DNA from: Actinomycetes bacterium
GTDB lineage: Bacteria; Actinomycetota; Actinomycetes; Propionibacteriales; Nocardioidaceae
Assembly (NCBI GenBank): GCA_029779385.1
Contig: JAKPAQ010000122.1
Location: forward strand, 1 to 5,122
DNA: 5,122 nucleotides
Direction: 5' to 3'
In this document: one piece after another, positions 1 to 4,845 of the stretch
Numbering within the stretch: position 1 is the first letter of the stretch
How the letters are laid out: each line of letters starts with the position of its first letter
Program-made: the position numbers and the translations under genes
The notes under the pieces: generated by a model
Databases searched by the model: none
Told to the model about the DNA's origin: nothing
The model's input: only the letters and a program-made list of their open reading frames with translations

Positions 1-771
1 GGTGGCGACAACCCGACTGGTATTACCACCCAGGCGATTCCGACCGTGGTCAACACGGCCAAGACTGTCGATGCGCTGGTCCAGGAGATCAACCACACCT
101 CGTCGCTCGAGGGGAAGATCCGCGCCTCGAACGACAACGGCAAGCTTCGTATCGAAAACCTGTCCACGGTCGCATTGACGGTGACGGGTGTCACGTCGGC
201 AGGTGATGCCAACGGCGGCGCCGGCACCGGTACGGTTGGCAGCAACGACGTTCGCAAGAACCTGGTCAAGCAGTTCAACGAATTGCGCGATCAGCTCGAC
301 AAGTTTGCCGATGACGCGTCGTTCAACGGTATCAACCTGCTCCGTGGCGACAAGCTCAAGCTGACGTTCAACGAGACCGGCACCTCGACGATCGAAATCC
401 AGGCCAAGGACGAGGGCGGCGTGCCGACCTCGATCAACAACACGGCACTGGGGATCGAAGAGGTCTTCAACGCCGACTTCGACAGCGACACGACGCTGGA
501 CGCCAAGCTGGAAGTTCTGTCCGACGTCATGGGCAAGCTCCGCTCCCATGCGTCGTCCTTCGGCTCGAACCTGTCGATCGTCGAGAACCGCACCGACTTC
601 ACCAAGAACATGATCAACACGCTCGAAACCGGCGCGTCGAACCTGACCTTGGCGGATACCAACGAAGAAGCCGCGAACTTGCTGGCACTGCAGACCCGCC
701 AGCAGCTCAGCTCCACTGCCCTGTCCATGGCCTCGCAGGCCGACCAGGCCGTGCTGCGCCTCTTCGGCTGA
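1..771 (+). CDS. Flagellin, C-terminal 256 codons (5' end outside window)
   Basis: Structural subunit of the flagellar filament, exported by the flagellar type III apparatus. The frame is open from the first base, so the gene begins upstream; a GTG at 46 is internal and not a start. By alignment with the third flagellin here, roughly 229 N-terminal residues are missing. Visible parts, in fragment numbering: a Flagellin_IN-like module around residues 21-60 (TVDALVQEIN ... KLRIENLS), the conserved DDASFNGINLLRGDKLKLTF stretch near 104-123, and the C-terminal helical D1/D0 region from about 173 to the end, finishing ADQAVLRLFG. No cysteine is seen. Overall it is closer to the flagellin at 2780-4231 than to its direct neighbour, including in the 3' tail, yet it shares a 52-nt identical block with the neighbour. 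It ends at a TGA and is followed by hairpins and a terminator. The flagellin identity is very sure; which fli/fla/fla-numbered gene it is cannot be told. Confidence 0.96.
   Translation, partial: GGDNPTGITTQAIPTVVNTAKTVDALVQEINHTSSLEGKIRASNDNGKLRIENLSTVALTVTGVTSAGDANGGAGTGTVGSNDVRKNLVKQFNELRDQLDKFADDASFNGINLLRGDKLKLTFNETGTSTIEIQAKDEGGVPTSINNTALGIEEVFNADFDSDTTLDAKLEVLSDVMGKLRSHASSFGSNLSIVENRTDFTKNMINTLETGASNLTLADTNEEAANLLALQTRQQLSSTALSMASQADQAVLRLFG
331..382 (+). repeat. 52-nt block identical to 2057-2108
   Basis: This stretch of the first flagellin, encoding most of GINLLRGDKLKLTFNETG, is identical base for base to the second flagellin, including every third codon position. The flanks on both sides differ at several sites. 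The third flagellin encodes the same peptide with four synonymous changes here. Recent gene conversion between paralogues is a likely cause (inference). Confidence 0.75.
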
Positions 772-778
772 CGAAATC

Positions 779-807
779 GGGACAGAAGTCCTAGGAACAG
801 AAGTTCC
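779..807 (+). other. Tandem AGAA-tetraloop hairpins in the 3' untranslated region
   Basis: Two adjacent short inverted repeats lie 7 nt after the first flagellin's stop codon. The first is GGGAC-AGAA-GTCCT (779-792; outer pair G-T wobble, the other four pairs perfect). The second is GGAAC-AGAA-GTTCC (794-807; five perfect pairs). Both have the same tetraloop, and the units look like diverged copies of one about 15-nt sequence. They precede the terminator by 7 nt. Function is unknown; RNA stability or protein binding is inference. The matching region after the third flagellin shares GTCCTA and GGAAC but has lost or never had these hairpins. Confidence 0.5.
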
Positions 808-814
808 AGAAACA

Positions 815-843
815 GGCGGGCTTCGGCCCGCCTTTTCCTTTTC
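815..843 (+). terminator. Rho-independent terminator of the first flagellin
   Basis: A perfect 7-bp stem GGCGGGC (815-821) and GCCCGCC (826-832) closes a TTCG tetraloop and is followed by TTTTCCTTTTC. It stands 43 nt after the stop codon and separates the first flagellin from the second transcriptionally. Confidence 0.88.
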
Positions 844-910
844 ATTCAAACGATCTCGCCCGAGTTAACGTTTCGTTTCAGGCCGTGGGGGCACGGTTGG
901 GTGATATGCA

Positions 911-929
911 GGGTCCCAGGAGCGGGCCC
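911..929 (+). promoter_or_regulatory. Leader hairpin 1 of the second flagellin (AGGAG in the loop)
   Basis: GGGTCC (911-916) can pair with GGGCCC (924-929), six pairs with one U-G wobble, closing the 7-nt loop CAGGAGC. The loop shows a full Shine-Dalgarno-like AGGAG about 40 nt before the real start, too far to serve it directly. The 5' foot lies 51 nt before the ATG; the corresponding hairpin of the third flagellin lies 53 nt before its ATG and has loop AGGAA. Confidence 0.5.
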
Positions 930-937
930 TTTGAAAA

Positions 938-957
938 TACGAACCAGAAGGTTTGTG
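938..957 (+). promoter_or_regulatory. Leader hairpin 2 of the second flagellin, holding the ribosome binding site
   Basis: TACGAACC (938-945) can pair with GGTTTGTG (950-957) around the tetraloop AGAA (946-949): eight pairs, two of them G-U. The Shine-Dalgarno AGAAGG (946-951) lies across the loop and first two bases of the 3' arm, 10 nt before the ATG at 962. The fold would partly hide the ribosome binding site. FlbT acts on flagellin leaders in Caulobacter, so this is a candidate control site; that link is inference. Confidence 0.5.
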
Positions 958-961
958 AAAA

Positions 962-2497
962 ATGGCTGGTACCAACCTGAGCAAGGCGGTTCGCTCGAAC
1001 CTGCTCAGCCTGCAATCGACCGCGGCCGCCATGGCCAAGACCCAGCAACGTCTCGCGACGGGCCTGAAGGTCAATTCGGCGCTCGACAACCCTTCGAACT
1101 TCTTCACTGCCTCGGCGCTCAAGAGCCGCGCCAGCGACATGTCGAACCTGCTCGATGCCATGTCGAATGGCATCAAGACGCTCGAGGCTGCCGATAACGG
1201 GCTCAAGGCGATCACCAAGACAGTCGAGTCCATGCAGTCGACGCTGCGCCAGGCGCGACAGGACAAATCGTTCCAGGGAGTCTCGTTCTCGGACGCCAGC
1301 CCGGAGAACTTCGGGCTATCGGCATTCGGCCTGAGCGGCGGCTCGCTTGCGGCCTCGGCTCAGGTGGACCTGTGGGAAGCCAAGGGGACGGCCACCGGCA
1401 ACGCTGCATATTCGCCCGTGGATGTCTCGGGCGCCAATACCATGGGCTTCACGGCAACCGTCGGCTCCACCACCAATGCTGTGAGCATTGCCAGCACCAA
1501 CGCGACCACGCTGTCGATTGACGTCGATGGACACGCCACGACGTTCACCGTTGCGGACACGGCAACTGTCAGCGCCGACGAGATGAAGAATGCGCTCAAC
1601 GCCGCATTCTCGGCGGCTGGAGCCAAGCTCTCCGCCAGCGTCGATTCCGGCAAGCTGAGCATCAGTTCATCGGACTACGATCCCGTCGGCCAATCGGCCG
1701 TGACGATCGGGAACCAGATCGACGGCGGCACCGCCGACGTGGCCGACCTCGGTCTTACGGCGACGACTGCAAGCGCCGTCTACCAGCGGAAATCGACAGA
1801 CAAGCTCGTCGCCGAGATCAACGGCAACTCAACTCTGAACACCGCTGTCCGGGCGAGCAACGACAACGGCAAGCTCCGGATCGAGAACCTCTCGAGTGAG
1901 GAACTCACCATTAACGGCTCGACCAACGGCGTGTTCGATGCGGGCCTAGGCAGCACCAAGGTCGCCGGCAACTCGGTCCGCGCCAACCTGGTCGAGCAGT
2001 TCAACGCGCTGCGCGACCAGTTGGACAAGTTCTCCGACGATGCGTCATTCAACGGCATCAACCTGCTCCGTGGCGACAAGCTCAAGCTGACGTTCAACGA
2101 GACCGGCAGTTCGACCATCGACATCCAGGCCAAGGACTCGGCGGGAGTTGCGAGTTCGATCAGTACGCGGACTTTGGGGATCGACAACGCGCTGAGCGGC
2201 GACCTCGATTCAGACGCCGCGATCGATGCAAGGCTCGAGGTCCTGAAGACCGCGCTCGGGACACTACGCTCGCAGTCGTCTGCTTTCGGCTCGAACCTCT
2301 CGATCGTCGAGAACCGCACCGACTTTACCAAGGCGATGATCAACACACTGGAGACTGGTGCGGCCGACCTGACCCTCGCCGACACCAACGAGGAGGCTGC
2401 GAACCTCCTCGCGCTGCAGACACGTCAACAGCTGAGCTCGACCGCCCTGTCCATGGCCTCACAGGCCGACCAGGCGGTGCTTCGCCTGTTCTCCTAG
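962..2497 (+). CDS. Flagellin, complete, 511 aa
   Basis: Filament subunit. The start is fixed by an in-frame TGA at 956-958, two codons before the ATG, and by AGAAGG 10 nt upstream. Residues 1-105 form the conserved N-terminal D0/D1 coiled-coil region (SKAVRSNLLSLQST, LATGLKVNSALDNPSNFFTA, IKTLEAADNGLKAITKTVESMQ). About 106-335 is the variable, surface-exposed middle with two Flagellin_IN-like modules, near 184-250 (LSIDVDG ... KLSISSSD) and 276-318 (STDKLVAEIN ... KLRIENLS). Residues 336-511 are the conserved C-terminal part, ending ADQAVLRLFS. It has no cysteine and one tryptophan (W138) in the middle, which the third flagellin lacks. It is the most divergent of the three paralogues here. 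It probably forms its own transcript, since a terminator stands on each side. The fli/fla number cannot be assigned. Confidence 0.97.
   Translation: MAGTNLSKAVRSNLLSLQSTAAAMAKTQQRLATGLKVNSALDNPSNFFTASALKSRASDMSNLLDAMSNGIKTLEAADNGLKAITKTVESMQSTLRQARQDKSFQGVSFSDASPENFGLSAFGLSGGSLAASAQVDLWEAKGTATGNAAYSPVDVSGANTMGFTATVGSTTNAVSIASTNATTLSIDVDGHATTFTVADTATVSADEMKNALNAAFSAAGAKLSASVDSGKLSISSSDYDPVGQSAVTIGNQIDGGTADVADLGLTATTASAVYQRKSTDKLVAEINGNSTLNTAVRASNDNGKLRIENLSSEELTINGSTNGVFDAGLGSTKVAGNSVRANLVEQFNALRDQLDKFSDDASFNGINLLRGDKLKLTFNETGSSTIDIQAKDSAGVASSISTRTLGIDNALSGDLDSDAAIDARLEVLKTALGTLRSQSSAFGSNLSIVENRTDFTKAMINTLETGAADLTLADTNEEAANLLALQTRQQLSSTALSMASQADQAVLRLFS
2057..2108 (+). repeat. 52-nt block identical to 331-382
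   Basis: Second copy of the identical block, in the second flagellin. The upstream 30 nt differ from the first flagellin at about six positions, so the identity starts and stops sharply. Confidence 0.75.
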
Positions 2498-2532
2498 TTC
2501 TCGCCCGCTCCTCCCCGAAACGGCGAATCACT

Positions 2533-2568
2533 GCGGCGGATCCCTCCTGGGTCCGCCGCTTATTGTTT
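2533..2568 (+). terminator. Rho-independent terminator of the second flagellin
   Basis: GCGGCGGATCC (2533-2543) pairs with GGGTCCGCCGC (2549-2559), 11 pairs with one T-G wobble, loop CTCCT, followed by the imperfect T-rich tract TTATTGTTT. It lies 35 nt after the TAG stop. Confidence 0.82.
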
Positions 2569-2616
2569 GAATCACAGCCATTTACGACGAATTCAACGCA
2601 ATCCGTGCCAGCGCGG

Positions 2617-2638
2617 AACACCGCGGAAAGACGGTGTT
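2617..2638 (+). promoter_or_regulatory. Perfect inverted repeat upstream of the third flagellin
   Basis: AACACCG (2617-2623), 8-nt spacer, CGGTGTT (2632-2638). It lies about 140 nt before the third flagellin's ATG and past the previous terminator, so it is more likely a DNA operator than part of an mRNA. It merges at its right end into GTTAACG (2636-2642), a motif also seen at 864-870 before the second flagellin. Just downstream, CAAATCGA occurs twice, 14 nt apart (2648-2655 and 2662-2669). The binding protein is unknown. Confidence 0.4.
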
Positions 2639-2686
2639 AACGATCGTCAAATCGATCAAGACAAATCGAATTCTACGTATGGAACT

Positions 2687-2713
2687 TAAGACTTTGTTCG
2701 GGGCTCCCGACGA
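2687..2713 (+). promoter_or_regulatory. Possible sigma-28-like promoter of the third flagellin
   Basis: TAAG (2687-2690), a 15-nt spacer, and CCCGACGA (2706-2713) resemble the flagellar sigma-28 consensus TAAA-N15-GCCGATAA: 3 of 4 and 5 of 8 bases match, with exact spacing. Transcription would begin near 2719-2721 and give a leader of about 60 nt that starts just before the first leader hairpin. No equally good match appears before the second flagellin or flbT. Confidence 0.33.
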
Positions 2714-2726
2714 GGATCACGCCGAT

Positions 2727-2741
2727 GCCTCAGGAAGAGGC
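2727..2741 (+). promoter_or_regulatory. Leader hairpin 1 of the third flagellin (AGGAA loop)
   Basis: GCCTC (2727-2731) pairs perfectly with GAGGC (2737-2741) around AGGAA. The 3' arm contains the AGAGG (2736-2740) that would be the ribosome binding site of the small upstream frame starting at 2751. Position and loop type match hairpin 1 of the second flagellin's leader. Confidence 0.5.
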
Positions 2742-2750
2742 TGAAGTACA

Positions 2751-2792
2751 ATGTGTTTGGACCCAGAAAGGGACCTCAAATGGCTGACGTGA
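2751..2792 (+). CDS. Possible 13-codon leader peptide overlapping the flagellin start
   Basis: An ATG at 2751 opens a short frame encoding MCLDPERDLKWLT and stopping at TGA 2790-2792. A purine-rich AGGAAGAGG (2732-2740) ends 10 nt before the ATG, an acceptable ribosome binding distance. The frame runs through the hairpin that holds the flagellin's own ribosome binding site and terminates just past the flagellin ATG at 2780, in a different frame. Translating it would open that hairpin or compete for initiation. It may be accidental: such a short frame has little statistical weight and the second flagellin has no ATG-started equivalent. Confidence 0.3.
   Translation: MCLDPERDLKWLT
2759..2775 (+). 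promoter_or_regulatory. Leader hairpin 2 of the third flagellin, holding the ribosome binding site
   Basis: GGACCC (2759-2764) faces GGGACC (2770-2775) around the loop AGAAA: five pairs and one A-A mismatch. The Shine-Dalgarno AAGGGA (2768-2773), 6 nt before the ATG at 2780, lies in the loop and 3' arm. The second flagellin has the same arrangement (CC-AGAA-GG) at nearly the same distance with a differently composed stem, which speaks for a kept structure. Confidence 0.5.
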
Positions 2793-4231
2793 ATCTCTCT
2801 AAGGCGGTTCGCTCGAACCTCCTGAGCCTCCAGTCCACCGCCGCCTCGATGGCCAAGACTCAGAACAAGCTGGCCACCGGGTTGAAAGTGAACTCGGCGC
2901 TCGACAATCCGTCGAACTTCTTCACCGCCTCGGCTCTCAACAGCCGCGCCGGCGACATGGCGAACCTGATGGACAGCATGTCCTCCGGTATCAAGACCAT
3001 TGAAGCTGCCGATAACGGCCTGAAGTCGATCACGAAGACCGTCGAGTCGATGCAGTCGACCCTGCGTCAGGCACGCCAGGACAAGTCGTTCAAGACTGAA
3101 TCTTACTCGGTCAACGTGGGCAATGCCCCCGCTGGTACCGAGAAGATTTCGATCTCGGGTGGCTCGGTTGGCACGACCGCGGTCGACGTCAACCTGACGA
3201 CCAACACCGCTACTGCCGCTTCGACGTCGTCCACTGCCACCGTGACCGGCGCTACCAAGCTGTCCACGCTCGGCATCGCCGACGGCGAGACCCTGACCTT
3301 CAACGATGGTACGAACACCACCACGTTCACGACGGGTACGGCGGCCACCGACGACATCGATGACGTCATCGCTGCCGTCACGGGCGGTTCGGCCGCGGTT
3401 TCTGCTGCTGTTGTCGACGGCAAGCTGAAGATCACCTCCGACACCAACACCACCGGCATCACTGTCGGCGGCACGGGCTCGATCGCTGGTATCGCTACGC
3501 AGGCGGCTCCAACCGCTGTCAACACCGTCAAGTCTGTTGATACCCTCGTTTCGGAGATCAACAACAACAACTCGCTCGAGGGCAAGGTCCGCGCCTCGAA
3601 CGACGGCGGAAAGCTGCGCATCGAGAACCAGTCCACTTCGGATCTCGACGTCGCCGGCATCACCAGTGGCGTCGCAACGGGTTCGGGCTCCGACACCATC
3701 GGCGGCAACGACGTTCGCAAGAACCTGGCCAAGCAGTTCAACGACCTGCGCGACCAGCTCGACAAGTTCGCCGACGACGCCTCGTTCAACGGTATCAACC
3801 TGCTGCGCGGCGACAAGCTGAAGCTGACGTTCAACGAAACCGGCACGTCGACCATCGAAATCCAGGCCAAGGACGAAAGCGGCGCTGCCACTTCCGTCAA
3901 CACCACGGCCCTGGGCATCGACACGGTCAGCGACGCCGACTTCGACTCGGACGCCGGCATCGACGCCAAGCTGGACGTGCTGAAGGGTTCGCTCGACAGC
4001 CTCCGTTCGCAGTCGTCGACCTTCGGCTCGAACCTGTCGGTGGTTGAGAACCGCCAGGACTTCACGAAGAACATGATCAACACCCTCGAGACCGGTGCAG
4101 CGAACCTCACGCTCGCCGACACCAACGAGGAAGCGGCGAACCTCCTCGCCCTGCAGACCCGTCAGCAGCTGTCGTCTTCGGCGCTGTCGATGGCTTCGCA
4201 GGCCGACCAGGCCGTGCTGCGTCTGTTCTAA
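2780..4231 (+). CDS. Flagellin, complete, 483 aa
   Basis: Filament subunit. I chose the ATG at 2780 because it has AAGGGA 6 nt upstream and gives the same MA-x-x-NLSKAVRSNLLSLQST beginning as the second flagellin. An in-frame GTG at 2753 would add nine residues unlike any flagellin N-terminus and would bypass the ribosome binding site. Residues 1-105 are the N-terminal D0/D1 region; about 106-308 is a Thr/Ser/Ala/Gly-rich middle with two Flagellin_IN-like modules, near 163-228 (LGIADGETLTF ... GKLKITS) and 249-290 (TVKSVDTLVSEIN ... KLRIENQS); 309-483 is the C-terminal part ending ADQAVLRLF. No cysteine or tryptophan. It is the closer relative of the first, partial flagellin. A promoter candidate, two leader hairpins and a strong terminator suggest a separate transcript. 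Confidence 0.97.
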   Translation: MADVNLSKAVRSNLLSLQSTAASMAKTQNKLATGLKVNSALDNPSNFFTASALNSRAGDMANLMDSMSSGIKTIEAADNGLKSITKTVESMQSTLRQARQDKSFKTESYSVNVGNAPAGTEKISISGGSVGTTAVDVNLTTNTATAASTSSTATVTGATKLSTLGIADGETLTFNDGTNTTTFTTGTAATDDIDDVIAAVTGGSAAVSAAVVDGKLKITSDTNTTGITVGGTGSIAGIATQAAPTAVNTVKSVDTLVSEINNNNSLEGKVRASNDGGKLRIENQSTSDLDVAGITSGVATGSGSDTIGGNDVRKNLAKQFNDLRDQLDKFADDASFNGINLLRGDKLKLTFNETGTSTIEIQAKDESGAATSVNTTALGIDTVSDADFDSDAGIDAKLDVLKGSLDSLRSQSSTFGSNLSVVENRQDFTKNMINTLETGAANLTLADTNEEAANLLALQTRQQLSSSALSMASQADQAVLRLF

Positions 4232-4251
4232 GACGTCCTACAAGGAACTAC

Positions 4252-4285
4252 GAGAAGGCGGGCTCAGGCCCGCCTTCTTCTTTTT
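4252..4285 (+). terminator. Strong Rho-independent terminator of the third flagellin
   Basis: GAAGGCGGGC (4254-4263) pairs perfectly with GCCCGCCTTC (4268-4277) around TCAG, extendable by an A-T and a G-T pair, followed by a run TTCTTTTT. It starts 20 nt after the TAA. The core GGCGGGC/GCCCGCC is the same as in the first flagellin's terminator, in line with a shared duplicated 3' end. It implies that flbT has its own promoter. Confidence 0.92.
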
Positions 4286-4408
4286 CGGGCCGGGCATGCC
4301 CAATCACACAAGTGGCCCCTGCCCCGTCGGATTCCTTCGACCCACGCCGGCCGGAGCGGCTTTTGCGTCAGTGCAGTAGCGATTTGGTGATCGGCGCTAA
4401 TGCAATAT

Positions 4409-4439
4409 GTTCACGGAATGAATCGCTTCCCGCGTGAAC
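4409..4439 (+). promoter_or_regulatory. Inverted repeat in the flbT upstream region
   Basis: GTTCACG (4409-4415) and CGTGAAC (4433-4439) form a perfect 7-bp dyad with a 17-nt spacer; inside it GAA (4416-4418) can also pair with TTC (4427-4429). It ends 19 nt before the flbT ATG. It could be an mRNA hairpin or an operator. A weak sigma-70-like pair, TTGGTG (4384-4389), 17 nt, TATGTT (4407-4412), overlaps its left arm; if that is the promoter, the dyad would sit over the start site and act as an operator. The rest of the 4286-4458 gap shows no gene. Confidence 0.42.
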
Positions 4440-4458
4440 CCATTTGGCGAGCTAGCCC

Positions 4459-4845
4459 ATGTCCCTCAAGGTCGAACTGAAACCAGGCGAGCGCCTGATC
4501 GTCGGCAACTGCGTCATCACCAACTCGGACCAGCGCACCCGGCTGTTCATCGATGGCAAGGCGCCCATCCTGCGCGAGAAGGACATTTTGACGGCAGAGA
4601 CCGCCAACAGCCCGGCGCGGCGCATCTACTTCGCCGTGCAGCTGATGTACATCCACGAGGACACGGCGCGGCTCAGCGAGGACTATTTCAAGCTTATCAA
4701 CGACATAATCCAGGCGGCGCCGAGCACCATCCGCATTGTTGACGAAATCAATAACGAGATATTAACCGGCCAGCTCTATAAGGCTCTGAAGGCTGCCAAG
4801 AAGCTGATCCAGTACGAGCAGGAACTCCTCGCAAATGCAAAATAG
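4459..4845 (+). CDS. flbT: FlbT, flagellin synthesis regulator, 128 aa
   Basis: Cytoplasmic RNA-associated regulator. In Caulobacter, FlbT acts on flagellin mRNA leaders and represses flagellin synthesis until the hook-basal body is built; in some other alphaproteobacteria it acts positively. The protein has the family pattern throughout: SLKVELKPGERLIVGNCVITN at the N-terminus, LREKDILTAETANSPARRIYFAVQLMYI (residues 38-65), and a C-terminal helical part with LTGQLYKALKAAKKLIQYEQELL (102-124). Length is normal for the family. The start is well fixed by an in-frame TAG at 4453-4455 immediately upstream; GGCGAG (4446-4451) is a weak ribosome binding site 7 nt before the ATG. It overlaps flaF by 11 nt, and its likely targets, the flagellin mRNAs, are encoded directly upstream. 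Confidence 0.96.
   Translation: MSLKVELKPGERLIVGNCVITNSDQRTRLFIDGKAPILREKDILTAETANSPARRIYFAVQLMYIHEDTARLSEDYFKLINDIIQAAPSTIRIVDEINNEILTGQLYKALKAAKKLIQYEQELLANAK

Noticed and set aside
895..910. Possible sigma-54 promoter CGG...TGC before the second flagellin
   Set aside because: The GG-to-GC spacing is one base too long for the strict -24/-12 rule and the flanking consensus bases are absent.
901..1197. 98-codon plus-strand frame overlapping the second flagellin start
   Set aside because: Out-of-frame shadow of the flagellin with Arg/Pro/Gly-rich composition; its only ribosome-binding-like signal is the AGGAG in leader hairpin 1 in front of a TTG, too weak to call a gene.
2753..2779. In-frame GTG giving a nine-residue N-terminal extension of the third flagellin
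   Set aside because: The added residues match no flagellin N-terminus, and the ATG at 2780 has a well-placed AAGGGA and aligns exactly with the second flagellin's start.
3103..4125. 340-codon open frame on the minus strand opposite the third flagellin, with similar ones at 1780-2388 and 291-845
   Set aside because: They mirror the conserved flagellin C-terminal region in the same antisense phase, so they resemble one another only because the sense genes do. GC-rich codon use keeps the antisense frame open, and the products are Ser/Arg/Leu-rich with no recognisable domain.
4345..4370. GCCG...CGGC followed by TTTT in the gap before flbT, as a second terminator
   Set aside because: Only four pairs with an awkward loop; the terminator at 4252-4285 already ends the transcript.
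4418..4480. 20-codon ATG frame overlapping the flbT start
   Set aside because: No ribosome binding site at a workable distance, and it lies across the dyad; unlike the frame before the third flagellin, nothing supports translation.
4411..4656. Minus-strand 81-codon frame and plus-strand 4434-4742 frame over flbT
   Set aside because: Shadows of flbT, whose own frame matches the FlbT family from end to end.
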